Below, piece after piece: positions 1-5,092 of a stretch of DNA of 5,573 nt (the first letter of the stretch is position 1; every line of letters begins with the position of its first letter). The notes under the pieces are model-generated. The model was not told the origin of the DNA and did no database searches. It saw nothing but the letters and a program-made list of their open reading frames with translations. Origin of the DNA: Campylobacteraceae bacterium (GTDB lineage: Bacteria > Campylobacterota > Campylobacteria > Campylobacterales > Campylobacteraceae); NCBI GenBank assembly GCA_031256525.1, contig JAIRQK010000095.1:1-5573 (forward strand). The letters run 5' to 3'. The position numbers were made by a program, and so were the translations under genes.

Positions 1-252
1 ATCAAAAAAAATACTCACAACTTTGAACAGATTGCAAAACATATCATAGTTCTCAACGAACAACTAAAGCCGTTTGATTCGTTTGTGGCACTCTCAAATT
101 CACACGATTATATAAAAATCAAAAATCAAGCCGCATCAAGTTTGCAAGACCAAACCACTCAGATAATAAAAAATTGGTCTGAAAAGTATAAAATTCATAT
201 CGAAAAACTTCCAAAGAAAGATACCTACTATATAAAGGGTTATGAAAAGTAG
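1..252 (+). CDS. C-terminal fragment of an unrecognised protein
   Basis: The reading frame is open from the first base of the window and ends at TAG 250-252, giving the last 83 residues of a protein whose start lies outside. The fragment is hydrophilic and rich in Lys, Asn and Gln, has no membrane segment, and ends in a basic, tyrosine-containing tail (KKDTYYIKGYEK). I recognise no domain or motif in it. It is probably a soluble cytoplasmic protein, but that is inference from composition only. The gene converges on the lipoprotein gene at 348-843, and a shared bidirectional terminator lies just downstream, which supports this being the true end of a transcribed gene. Confidence 0.6.
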   Translation: MKKNTHNFEQIAKHIIVLNEQLKPFDSFVALSNSHDYIKIKNQAASSLQDQTTQIIKNWSEKYKIHIEKLPKKDTYYIKGYEK

Positions 253-269
253 ATTGATTATTAGAGTAT

Positions 270-327
270 AAAAAGCGTCCTTAAATAAAGAAGTGAAACT
301 TACGACTTTAATATAGGAACGCTTTTT
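270..327. terminator. Bidirectional terminator between convergent genes
   Basis: A long imperfect inverted repeat has left arm 270-290 and right arm 306-327. Its outer part is AAAAAGCG paired with CGCTTTTT, and the arms continue inward with a bulge and a few mismatches. The right arm ends in a T run on the plus strand (TTTTTATT) and the left arm ends in a T run on the minus strand, so it can terminate both the gene ending at 252 and the gene ending at 348. Confidence 0.75.
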
Positions 328-347
328 ATTGCATACTATCTGGTGGA

Positions 348-843
348 TTAATTACCAATTACCATATTAATATCTTTACGCAAGATTTCTGGAACTATGC
401 TATCAGAACCTCTTCGGTATGAATCGAATAAGCTCGGTTTGTATTGTGCTTCAGCATTTATTACCAACTTTGTTCTATCAGGATTAAAGTTACAAATTGC
501 ACGAACTTTATAATAATGTGCCACACGATACACCTCATTCCCAAGCGAACTCCACTTGCTACGTATATAACCAGCCTGTGGTTGCATTTCCTCTATTTCA
601 AAACCATTCCTATTTAGGGCAAAAACAACTTCATTAAAAGCTTTATCAAAGTCTAAATCTTTACGAAGAAAGACAACGGTTTCGGTATCACTGTAATTAT
701 ACCCCGAATTATACACCGCAAGAGCAGAATGAAACCTTTGTGGTGTACACCCGGCAACCATAATTCCAAAAAGAAGGCTAACTAATAGTGTAACCCCCCC
801 CCCTTAAAAAACCAAACCTCTTTTTGTTTAACGCTGTTTTCAC
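348..843 (-). CDS. Phase-variable lipoprotein, out of frame (OFF) at a G10 tract
   Basis: The continuous open frame starts at ATG 761-759 and gives only 137 residues beginning MVAGC, too short to be a signal peptide. Upstream codons in that frame read VTLLVSLLFGIMVAGC, a hydrophobic core plus lipobox, but run into a stop just before a G10 tract (794-803). In another frame, GTG 843-841 has an AAGGAG site five bases upstream and encodes a basic n-region (KTALNKKRFGFLR). With ten G this start stops after 21 residues. With nine (or twelve) G the two parts join; nine gives a 164-residue lipoprotein with lipid-modified Cys32. The mature part (about 133 residues) contains AFNEVVFALNRNGFEI and GYIRSKW and has alternating polar/hydrophobic strands, vaguely like small envelope lipoproteins with a BamC-like fold; this is a weak impression and the function is unknown. 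A sequencing error in the homopolymer is the main alternative to phase variation. Confidence 0.8.
794..803 (-). repeat. G10 homopolymer (phase-variation tract)
   Basis: Ten consecutive C on the plus strand are ten G on the coding strand of the lipoprotein gene. The tract lies between the n-region and hydrophobic core of the signal peptide, where a one-base change switches the frame. A run of ten G/C is very unlikely by chance in such AT-rich DNA. Poly-G tracts inside surface-protein genes are the classic contingency-locus type in Campylobacter and Helicobacter. Confidence 0.85.
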
Positions 844-847
844 ATCG

Positions 848-854
848 TCTCCTT
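848..854 (-). promoter_or_regulatory. Ribosome binding site deciding the GTG start at 843
   Basis: The minus strand reads AAGGAGA followed by CGAT and then GTG 843-841. The overlapping ATG at 845-843 is followed at once by TGA and cannot be used. This strong site lies upstream of the G tract, so translation begins before it. This is the key argument for a translational frame switch rather than a promoter-spacing effect. Confidence 0.7.
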
Positions 855-864
855 ATGAATTAAG

Positions 865-884
865 TTTTATATACTTTTATATAC
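865..884 (-). promoter_or_regulatory. Tandem 10-bp repeat in candidate lipoprotein promoter
   Basis: On the minus strand GTATATAAAA occurs twice head to tail (884-875 and 874-865), each copy holding a TATAAA-like -10 box 20 to 40 bases upstream of the GTG start. A perfect TATAAT (914-909, minus) lies further upstream and would give a leader of about 60 bases. Which box is used cannot be decided from the sequence; no good -35 is seen. Confidence 0.35.
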
Positions 885-981
885 ACAAAACTCTAAAATT
901 AGTTTTGAATTATACAACTTTTTTGCTTTTTTTGGAAAATAATCTATTTTTTTCTTTTTTTTGCTTAAAAAATCAACTTTT

Positions 982-987
982 TATAAT
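982..987 (+). promoter_or_regulatory. Candidate -10 box for SLR gene 1
   Basis: A perfect TATAAT lies downstream of a long T-rich stretch (about 915-965), with TTGCTT at 961-966 as a poorly spaced (15-base) -35. T-rich DNA in place of a defined -35 is typical of Campylobacterota sigma-70 promoters. The start of transcription would be about 75 bases before the ATG. The TGTGTAAAAT elements closer to the gene are competing candidates. Confidence 0.45.
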
Positions 988-1013
988 CTACTTAAAAATT
1001 ATTTATATATTTT

Positions 1014-1033
1014 TTGTGTAAAATTGTGTAAAA
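1014..1033 (+). promoter_or_regulatory. Tandem TTGTGTAAAA repeat upstream of SLR gene 1
   Basis: TTGTGTAAAA occurs twice head to tail (1014-1023, 1024-1033), 35 to 54 bases before the gene 1 ATG. A related string, TTGTGTAGAAT, is found at 3185-3195 about 40 bases before the ATG of gene 3. The elements could be duplicated -10 boxes (TAAAAT/TAGAAT) or a regulator site with one-helical-turn spacing. The repeat is plain in the sequence; its role is inferred. Confidence 0.4.
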
Positions 1034-1067
1034 TATAAAATCATTAAATGTAAAAAAGGTATTTATC

Positions 1068-2396
1068 ATGAGAAAATTGTTGCTTTTATTGGTGCTTTTT
1101 GCTTCGTCTGCCCTATTGGCTCAAACCCCTAACTTGACAAAAACTTGTCAAGATGGCAATGTTTCAAGTTGTTATATGCTTGGAGATATGTATTTAACTG
1201 GAAAAGGTGTTGAACAAAACTACTTTCAAGCCGTTGAATTTTTCCAAGACCTTTGCGATAAAAATCACCCGCAAAGTTGCTACACGCTTGGTTTAATGTA
1301 TGAGGATGGAAAAGGTTTAAAACAGAGTAACCAAAAAGCAATGGAACTTTATGAAAAATCTTGCGAAAATGGCTATTCACAAGCGTGTAACTATATCGCA
1401 AATATCTACGAGTTTGGTCAGCAAGGCTTTGCTAAAGAGTATATGAAAGCACTCTCTTTCTATGAAAAAGCGTGTGATCGTGCTGATGCGGCAAACTGCT
1501 ATAAATTAGGAATAGTTTTTATAGAGCCAAAAGGTGTTAAAAAAGATGCGAAAAGATCCGTTGACTTTTTTGAAAAAGCGTGTAAATATAAAGATGCTTC
1601 TGGTTGTTATAATGCTGGTGTTTTATATTCAGATGGAAAAGAGGTTGAGCAAAATTTTGCAAAAGCAGCAGGTCTTTATCAAAAAGCGTGTGAGGGCAAT
1701 GTTAAACAGGCTTGTCATAACTTGGCAATTTTATATGCAAATTCACAGGGCGTACAAAAAGATTTGGGTAAAGCGGCAAGTTTCTATCAACAAGCGTGTG
1801 AAGGTGGAATTGTAACAAGTTGTAACAATTTAGGTTATCTATATGATAATGGTGAAGGTGTAAAACAAGATCATTTAGCAGCAGCAGGTTTTTATCAAAA
1901 GGCTTGTGATGGCGGCATAGCAACAAGTTGTAACAATTTGGGCTTTTTATATGCATCTGGCAAAGGTATGAAACAAGACTATCTAAAAGCTGCTAACTAT
2001 TATGAAAAGGCTTGTGATGGCGGTATTGTACTAAGCTGTAGCAATCTTGCTTTCTTATATGATAACAACGATGTACCTACGCAAAATGTAGAAAAAACTG
2101 CTGGACTTTATGACAAGGCGTGTAAAGGTGGTCTTGTAAATAGTTGTTACAATTTAGGTCTTATATACGCAAATGGCAATGGAGTAAAACAAGATAAAAC
2201 AAAAGCTGCTGAGCTTTTCAAACAGACTTGTGATCAAAATATTGCACATGGTTGCTACAATCTTGGCTTTTTGAATTATGATGAAAATGCTCCAAAAAGA
2301 AATAACGAAGTTGCAAAAGAGTTTTTTGGAAAAGCGTGTGATCTAAAATATCAAAAAGGGTGTGATGCTTATGCATCTATCAACAAAAAGTATTAA
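1068..2396 (+). CDS. Secreted Sel1-like repeat (Hcp-type) protein 1, 442 aa
   Basis: This is the largest of four tandem paralogues. The ATG has an AAAAAAGG site eight bases upstream. The N-terminus MRKLLLLLVLFASSALLAQ is a Sec signal peptide with likely cleavage after Ala18 (LLA|Q). Residues 27-423 form eleven Sel1-like repeats, all 36 residues except the third (37, with an inserted residue around FGQQGFAKEY), then a C-terminal cap (424-442, CDLKYQKGCDAYASINKKY). Each repeat and the cap opens with CX7C, giving 12 pairs and 24 mature cysteines with none left over. The repeat core is xNLGxxYxNGxGVKQDxxKAxxxYxKA. Helicobacter Hcp proteins are disulfide-bridged alpha/alpha solenoids in the periplasm or secreted; some bind penicillins with weak beta-lactamase activity and some provoke host immune responses. 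No catalytic function can be assigned from this sequence. It is probably a binding scaffold. Confidence 0.93.
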   Translation: MRKLLLLLVLFASSALLAQTPNLTKTCQDGNVSSCYMLGDMYLTGKGVEQNYFQAVEFFQDLCDKNHPQSCYTLGLMYEDGKGLKQSNQKAMELYEKSCENGYSQACNYIANIYEFGQQGFAKEYMKALSFYEKACDRADAANCYKLGIVFIEPKGVKKDAKRSVDFFEKACKYKDASGCYNAGVLYSDGKEVEQNFAKAAGLYQKACEGNVKQACHNLAILYANSQGVQKDLGKAASFYQQACEGGIVTSCNNLGYLYDNGEGVKQDHLAAAGFYQKACDGGIATSCNNLGFLYASGKGMKQDYLKAANYYEKACDGGIVLSCSNLAFLYDNNDVPTQNVEKTAGLYDKACKGGLVNSCYNLGLIYANGNGVKQDKTKAAELFKQTCDQNIAHGCYNLGFLNYDENAPKRNNEVAKEFFGKACDLKYQKGCDAYASINKKY

Positions 2397-2407
2397 TTTT
2401 GTTGATA
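2378..2407 (+). other. Intercistronic hairpin at the end of SLR gene 1
   Basis: A perfect 11-bp inverted repeat (arms 2378-2388 and 2397-2407, TATCAACAAAA/TTTTGTTGATA) has an 8-base loop and spans the stop codon of gene 1. No T run follows, so it is not a standard terminator. It may influence mRNA processing or the ratio of gene 1 to gene 2 product. Confidence 0.5.
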
Positions 2408-2423
2408 TATCATAACATAGTTT

Positions 2424-2428
2424 AAGGG
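2424..2428 (+). promoter_or_regulatory. Ribosome binding site deciding the start of SLR gene 2
   Basis: AAGGG at 2424-2428 overlaps the upstream in-frame GTG (2428-2430), so that codon cannot be the start. The next GTG (2434-2436) is five bases downstream and gives an MRKV N-terminus like genes 1 and 3. The same AAGGGTGT string precedes gene 3. Confidence 0.65.
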
Positions 2429-2433
2429 TGTCT

Positions 2434-3114
2434 GTGAGAAAAGTCTTTGTGTTTATTGTGTTAATTTGCATTAGTTACGCTGAAGATTTTGAAGATTTTA
2501 TAAAAGGTTGTGAGAGCAATAATGCATCAAGCTGTTATGAGCTTGGCGTTATGTATGACAATGGAAATGGGACTTTGCAAGATTTTGGACAAGCGATAAG
2601 CCTTTATGAAAAGGCTTGTAGCTTAAAATTTCCATCAGCTTGTTACAATCTTGGAATCTCGCACCAAAGTGCACAAGGAGTAAAACAGGATATAAAAAAG
2701 GCTATGACTTTTTATGAGAAGGCTTGTGAGTATAATTTAGCACTTGGTTGTTACAGTCTTGGTGTTTTATATGAAGACAAAGAGGGATTTTTCGGAAAAA
2801 GATACTATAAAGAGGCTGTAAGGTTTTATGATAAGGCTTGTAACTTAGGCGAGGGTCTAAGTTGTAACAACTTGGCTCTATTATATGATAATGGAAAAGG
2901 TGTAACACAAAACTCTTTAAAAGCTATGGAGCTTTATAATAAGGCTTGTCAAAAAGAGAGTGCTTCAGCTTGTTACAACCTCGGTGTTTCTTACTACAAA
3001 GGTTTAGGAGTTGAAGTAAACACAGTTAGTGCAAAAGAGTTTTTTGGTAAGGCGTGTGAGTTGAAAAAACAGAAAGGTTGCGATGCTTATGCTGAGCTTA
3101 ACAGACAAATATAA
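2434..3114 (+). CDS. Secreted Sel1-like repeat (Hcp-type) protein 2, 226 aa
   Basis: Translation from GTG 2434 gives MRKVFVFIVLICISYAED, a Sec signal peptide with likely cleavage after Ala16 (SYA|E). Residues 26-207 hold five Sel1-like repeats with opening CX7C pairs, followed by cap 208-226 (CELKKQKGCDAYAELNRQI). There are six pairs and twelve mature cysteines. The third repeat is 38 residues, with an insertion in EDKEGFFGKRYYKEA; this resembles the odd third repeat of protein 1 and suggests the two share an ancestral variant repeat. The gene starts 37 bases after gene 1 with no terminator or obvious promoter between, so it is probably co-transcribed with it. It is an exported disulfide-rich solenoid of Hcp type; ligand or partner is unknown. 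An extra two residues at the start (GTG 2428) are possible but less likely. Confidence 0.9.
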   Translation: MRKVFVFIVLICISYAEDFEDFIKGCESNNASSCYELGVMYDNGNGTLQDFGQAISLYEKACSLKFPSACYNLGISHQSAQGVKQDIKKAMTFYEKACEYNLALGCYSLGVLYEDKEGFFGKRYYKEAVRFYDKACNLGEGLSCNNLALLYDNGKGVTQNSLKAMELYNKACQKESASACYNLGVSYYKGLGVEVNTVSAKEFFGKACELKKQKGCDAYAELNRQI

Positions 3115-3144
3115 AATAAAAATATATTTATATGCAAAAAAAAC

Positions 3145-3173
3145 TTGCTATCAATCGATTTTTGGTATATAAT
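3145..3173 (+). promoter_or_regulatory. Promoter of SLR gene 3
   Basis: TTGCTA (3145-3150), a 17-base spacer and TATAAT (3168-3173) make the best-formed sigma-70 promoter in the window, about 60 bases before the gene 3 ATG. A second possible -10, TAGAAT at 3190-3195, follows in a TTGTGTA context like that upstream of gene 1. Gene 3 can therefore be transcribed separately from genes 1 and 2, although no terminator follows gene 2. Confidence 0.6.
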
Positions 3174-3233
3174 TTTAGTTAATTTTGTGTAGAATATTAG
3201 AAATTTAAAAGAAAATTTTCAAAAGGGTGTTAG

Positions 3234-4016
3234 ATGAGAAAGGTACTTTTGTCTCTTTTAATATTTTCAGCTTGTTTAGTTCAAGCTCAAAGTATTAATA
3301 AATTAAGAGCTTCGTGTGACAACGGAGAGGCTTCTGGTTGTTATAACCTTGGTGTTATGTATGAAAATGGTCAAGGTGTAAAACAAGACTATTTTAATGC
3401 GGTTGATTTATATGAAAAAGCTTGTAATATAGGAAGCAGTTCTGCTTGCTACAATCTTGGTCTATTATACTCAAATGGTCAAGGTGTAAAACAAGACTAC
3501 TCTAAAGCATTAGATCTTTATAAAAGAGCTTGTGATAGCGGAGATGGTTCACATTGTGGAAATATTGGTGTTATGTACGAATTTGGCGAAGGTGTAAAAC
3601 AAGACTATTTTAGGGCAGCTGAGTTCTACAAAAAATCTTGTAATAGCGGGGATAGCTTTTACTGTGGAAGTCTTGGGCAACTTAGCGAAACAGGAAGAGG
3701 TGTAAAACAAGACTACTCAAATGCAGCTACACTTTATAAAAAAGCTTGTGATGGCAATAACGCTTTGGGTTGTTCAAGACTTGGCGATTTATACTCTAAC
3801 GGATTAGGCACAAAACAAGACTTTTTTGTCGCTTCTGAACTTTACAAAAGAGCTTGTAATGGTGGAAGTGCATTGGGTTGTGTATCTCTTGGATTTATGT
3901 ATTATCAAGGAAAAGGTGTAAAACAAAACGACCTTGAAGCAAAATCATATTTTGGTAGAGCTTGCGACTTAAGACTCCAAGAAGGTTGCAGTGCTTACGC
4001 AATGTTAAATAGATAG
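3234..4016 (+). CDS. Secreted Sel1-like repeat (Hcp-type) protein 3, 260 aa
   Basis: The ATG lies nine bases after AAAAGGG. MRKVLLSLLIFSACLVQAQ is a Sec signal peptide with likely cleavage after Ala18 (VQA|Q). Cys14 in FSAC makes a poor lipobox (Phe at -3), so a lipoprotein is less likely. Residues 28-243 are six very regular 36-residue Sel1-like repeats with CX7C openings, then cap 244-260 (CDLRLQEGCSAYAMLNR). There are seven pairs and fourteen mature cysteines. The GVKQDY motif is nearly invariant, and its DNA is identical in four repeats. Family knowledge predicts a periplasmic or secreted, disulfide-bonded helical solenoid that presents a concave binding surface. The gene has its own promoter upstream and a strong hairpin terminator just downstream, so it forms a defined transcription unit end. 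Substrate and function are unknown. Confidence 0.93.
   Translation: MRKVLLSLLIFSACLVQAQSINKLRASCDNGEASGCYNLGVMYENGQGVKQDYFNAVDLYEKACNIGSSSACYNLGLLYSNGQGVKQDYSKALDLYKRACDSGDGSHCGNIGVMYEFGEGVKQDYFRAAEFYKKSCNSGDSFYCGSLGQLSETGRGVKQDYSNAATLYKKACDGNNALGCSRLGDLYSNGLGTKQDFFVASELYKRACNGGSALGCVSLGFMYYQGKGVKQNDLEAKSYFGRACDLRLQEGCSAYAMLNR
3375..3715 (+). repeat. 108-bp tandem coding repeats in SLR gene 3
   Basis: GGTGTAAAACAAGACTA is present without change at 3375-3391, 3483-3499, 3591-3607 and 3699-3715, at an exact 108-bp spacing (36 codons). A shorter match (GGTGTAAAACAA) recurs at the same period further on, near 3915. Identity at synonymous positions points to recent duplication or gene conversion between repeats and offers a template for recombination that adds or removes whole repeats in frame. 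Confidence 0.8.
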
Positions 4017-4022
4017 TTTTTT

Positions 4023-4058
4023 ATATCTTTACATGCAAAAACTCGCATGTAAAGATAT
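4023..4058 (+). terminator. Strong terminator after SLR gene 3
   Basis: A perfect 14-bp inverted repeat (4023-4036, ATATCTTTACATGC, with 4045-4058) encloses an 8-base loop and is followed by the T-rich TTCTTTTCTT. It lies 7 bases after the gene 3 stop codon and separates the transcription of gene 3 from gene 4. Confidence 0.85.
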
Positions 4059-4127
4059 TTCTTTTCTTATTATATAGCTTTTAAAAAGCGTCTATATTTT
4101 TATTTTTGTAAAGTTTCTATTCATTGT

Positions 4128-4135
4128 AAAAAAGG
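4128..4135 (+). promoter_or_regulatory. Ribosome binding site deciding the start of SLR gene 4
   Basis: AAAAAAGG is followed directly by an in-frame TTG (4136) that is too close to be used and, nine bases on, by GTG 4145. The surrounding leader (TGTAAAAAAGGT...TTATC, then GTG) closely matches that of gene 1 (TGTAAAAAAGGT...TTATC, then ATG at 1068), where the start is clear. I see no convincing promoter in the 86 bases between the preceding terminator and the GTG; TATATT at 4093-4098 is a weak -10 candidate. Confidence 0.6.
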
Positions 4136-4144
4136 TTGCTTATC

Positions 4145-4609
4145 GTGAAAAAAATTCTTATAACTCTTTCTATTCTTAATATTGGTTTTTTGTCTGCTCA
4201 AAGTATTGCTGAAATAGAGAAAACTTGTGAAAAAGGTTATCTTAGAAGCTGTGTAAAAGCTGGATATTATCACGCCAATTTAGCTCAAAATAAAGATTAT
4301 AAAAAAGCAAGATCACTATATGAAAAAGCCTGCAATTTAGGAGATGCTGATGCTTGTACAAATTTGGCATTTATGTATAAAAATGGGCAAGGCGTTGCAA
4401 AAGATGACGCAAAAGCAACACTTTGGTTTGAACAAGCATGTAAGAGCTTTGGTGGCGAAGGGTGCTACAATACTGCCCTATCTTGCGAAAATGGACAAGG
4501 TACTGTAAAAAATGAGGCAAAAGCAAAAGAACTCTTTGAAAAGTCGTGTATTTTGGAGTATCAATTAGGTTGTGAAAATTATGCAAGACTAAATATGTTA
4601 TCTTATTAA
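4145..4609 (+). CDS. Short secreted Sel1-like repeat (Hcp-type) protein 4, 154 aa
   Basis: From GTG 4145 the product starts MKKILITLSILNIGFLSAQ, a Sec signal peptide with likely cleavage after Ala18 (LSA|Q), the same position as proteins 1 and 3. Three Sel1-like repeats follow (28-62, 63-98, 99-134), then cap 135-154 (CILEYQLGCENYARLNMLSY). The first repeat is 35 residues and lacks the usual Gly turn (HANLAQNKDYKKA). There are four CX7C pairs plus a lone Cys114 (TALSCENG) where the other repeats mostly have Tyr, giving nine mature cysteines, an odd number. This is the most diverged of the four paralogues and the smallest. It should be an exported helical solenoid of Hcp type; a free thiol could support dimerisation, a mixed disulfide or ligand binding, which is speculation. 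No clear terminator follows. Confidence 0.88.
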   Translation: MKKILITLSILNIGFLSAQSIAEIEKTCEKGYLRSCVKAGYYHANLAQNKDYKKARSLYEKACNLGDADACTNLAFMYKNGQGVAKDDAKATLWFEQACKSFGGEGCYNTALSCENGQGTVKNEAKAKELFEKSCILEYQLGCENYARLNMLSY

Positions 4610-4866
4610 GTAAACAATAATTAATAGCTTACGCTCTATATTTAAACCACCTATTTTCTATACTAAAACTTTCTACTATTTTTAATTTTTTCTACTATTA
4701 TCTATACATATTACTCCATATTTTGTTTCAAACAAATTTTAAAATATTAAATATACATTTACTATCCCTTATCTTTTTGTTTTCTATTTTTATCCTCAAG
4801 GAACTTTTTGTAAAAAATAAAATATTTTTTACAACAATTTTTATTTTCGATTAAAACAACAAGTAC
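4610..4866. other. AT-rich noncoding stretch with direct repeat and hairpin
   Basis: No credible gene is visible on either strand. The stretch is pyrimidine-rich on the plus strand. It contains TTTCTACTATT twice (4670-4680 and 4689-4699) and an AT-only-core hairpin at 4808-4834 (11-bp arms around TGTAAAAAAT/ATTTTTTACA, 5-base loop), followed by CAATTTTTATTTTC. The hairpin could be a weak terminator for gene 4 or a regulatory site just upstream of the next promoter. Confidence 0.45.
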
Positions 4867-4872
4867 TATAAT
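4867..4872 (+). promoter_or_regulatory. Candidate -10 box for the 62-aa membrane protein gene
   Basis: TATAAT lies 28 bases before the ATG, downstream of a T-rich segment (TTTTTATTTTCG, 4838-4849) that stands in for a -35. This would give a leader of about 20 bases containing the AAAGGAG ribosome site (4889-4895). Confidence 0.55.
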
Positions 4873-4900
4873 AGGTCATTTTATTTTCAAAGGAGTTCGT

Positions 4901-5089
4901 ATGAGCGTGAAATTAAGTGCACCTTCAAAGGTCATTTGGTTAGTTGCTACTATTTTAGGATTTGTTGCTATTGCAGCTCTTGTTTTAGCTAAGTTAGGAA
5001 TTGCTGTACCTCTTGTATCTATATGGGGTTGGGTTCTTGCTGTAGCTTTTGTTTTACTGTTTGTAGGTACTACCTTTACAGGTATCTAA
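4901..5089 (+). CDS. Small two-helix membrane protein, 62 aa
   Basis: The ATG is preceded by AAAGGAG with a five-base spacer, the strongest ribosome site in the window. The product (starting MSVKLSAPSKVIWLV) is very hydrophobic, with helices at about residues 11-32 and 38-57 separated by a short KLGIAVP turn containing Pro37, giving a helical hairpin in the inner membrane. Charged residues are only Lys4, Lys10 and Lys31; the lysines at 4 and 10 suggest the N-terminus is cytoplasmic. I recognise no family. Its own promoter candidate and a perfect 13-bp terminator hairpin directly after the stop indicate a monocistronic, possibly well-expressed gene. It has no cysteine and no link in sequence to the SLR genes. 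Small accessory subunit, stress-induced membrane peptide or a toxin-like peptide are all possible; none is supported directly. Confidence 0.75.
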   Translation: MSVKLSAPSKVIWLVATILGFVAIAALVLAKLGIAVPLVSIWGWVLAVAFVLLFVGTTFTGI

Positions 5090-5092
5090 TTC

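Noticed and set aside
348..761. ATG at 761-759 as the true start of the minus-strand lipoprotein
   Set aside because: It has no ribosome site and leaves only four residues before the lipobox Cys; the hydrophobic core is encoded upstream in the same frame.
824..1021. Plus-strand open frame of 65 codons in the divergent intergenic region
   Set aside because: It lies in T-rich DNA, translates to a Phe/Leu/Ile-biased string, has no ribosome site, and covers both promoter regions and the start of the lipoprotein gene.
1129..1401. Minus-strand and other-frame open frames within the SLR genes (also 1534-1815, 1702-1956, 2702-2908, 4371-4586)
   Set aside because: All are shadows of the repetitive SLR coding sequence; they lack ribosome sites and have low-complexity products.
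2428..2433. GTG 2428 as start of SLR gene 2, and TTG 4136 as start of gene 4
   Set aside because: Both overlap or abut their own ribosome sites; the next GTG in each case has proper spacing and restores the paralogue N-terminus.
3375..3715. CRISPR-like regular repeats
   Set aside because: The 108-bp period equals 36 codons and the repeats are coding parts of Sel1-like units, with no unrelated spacers.
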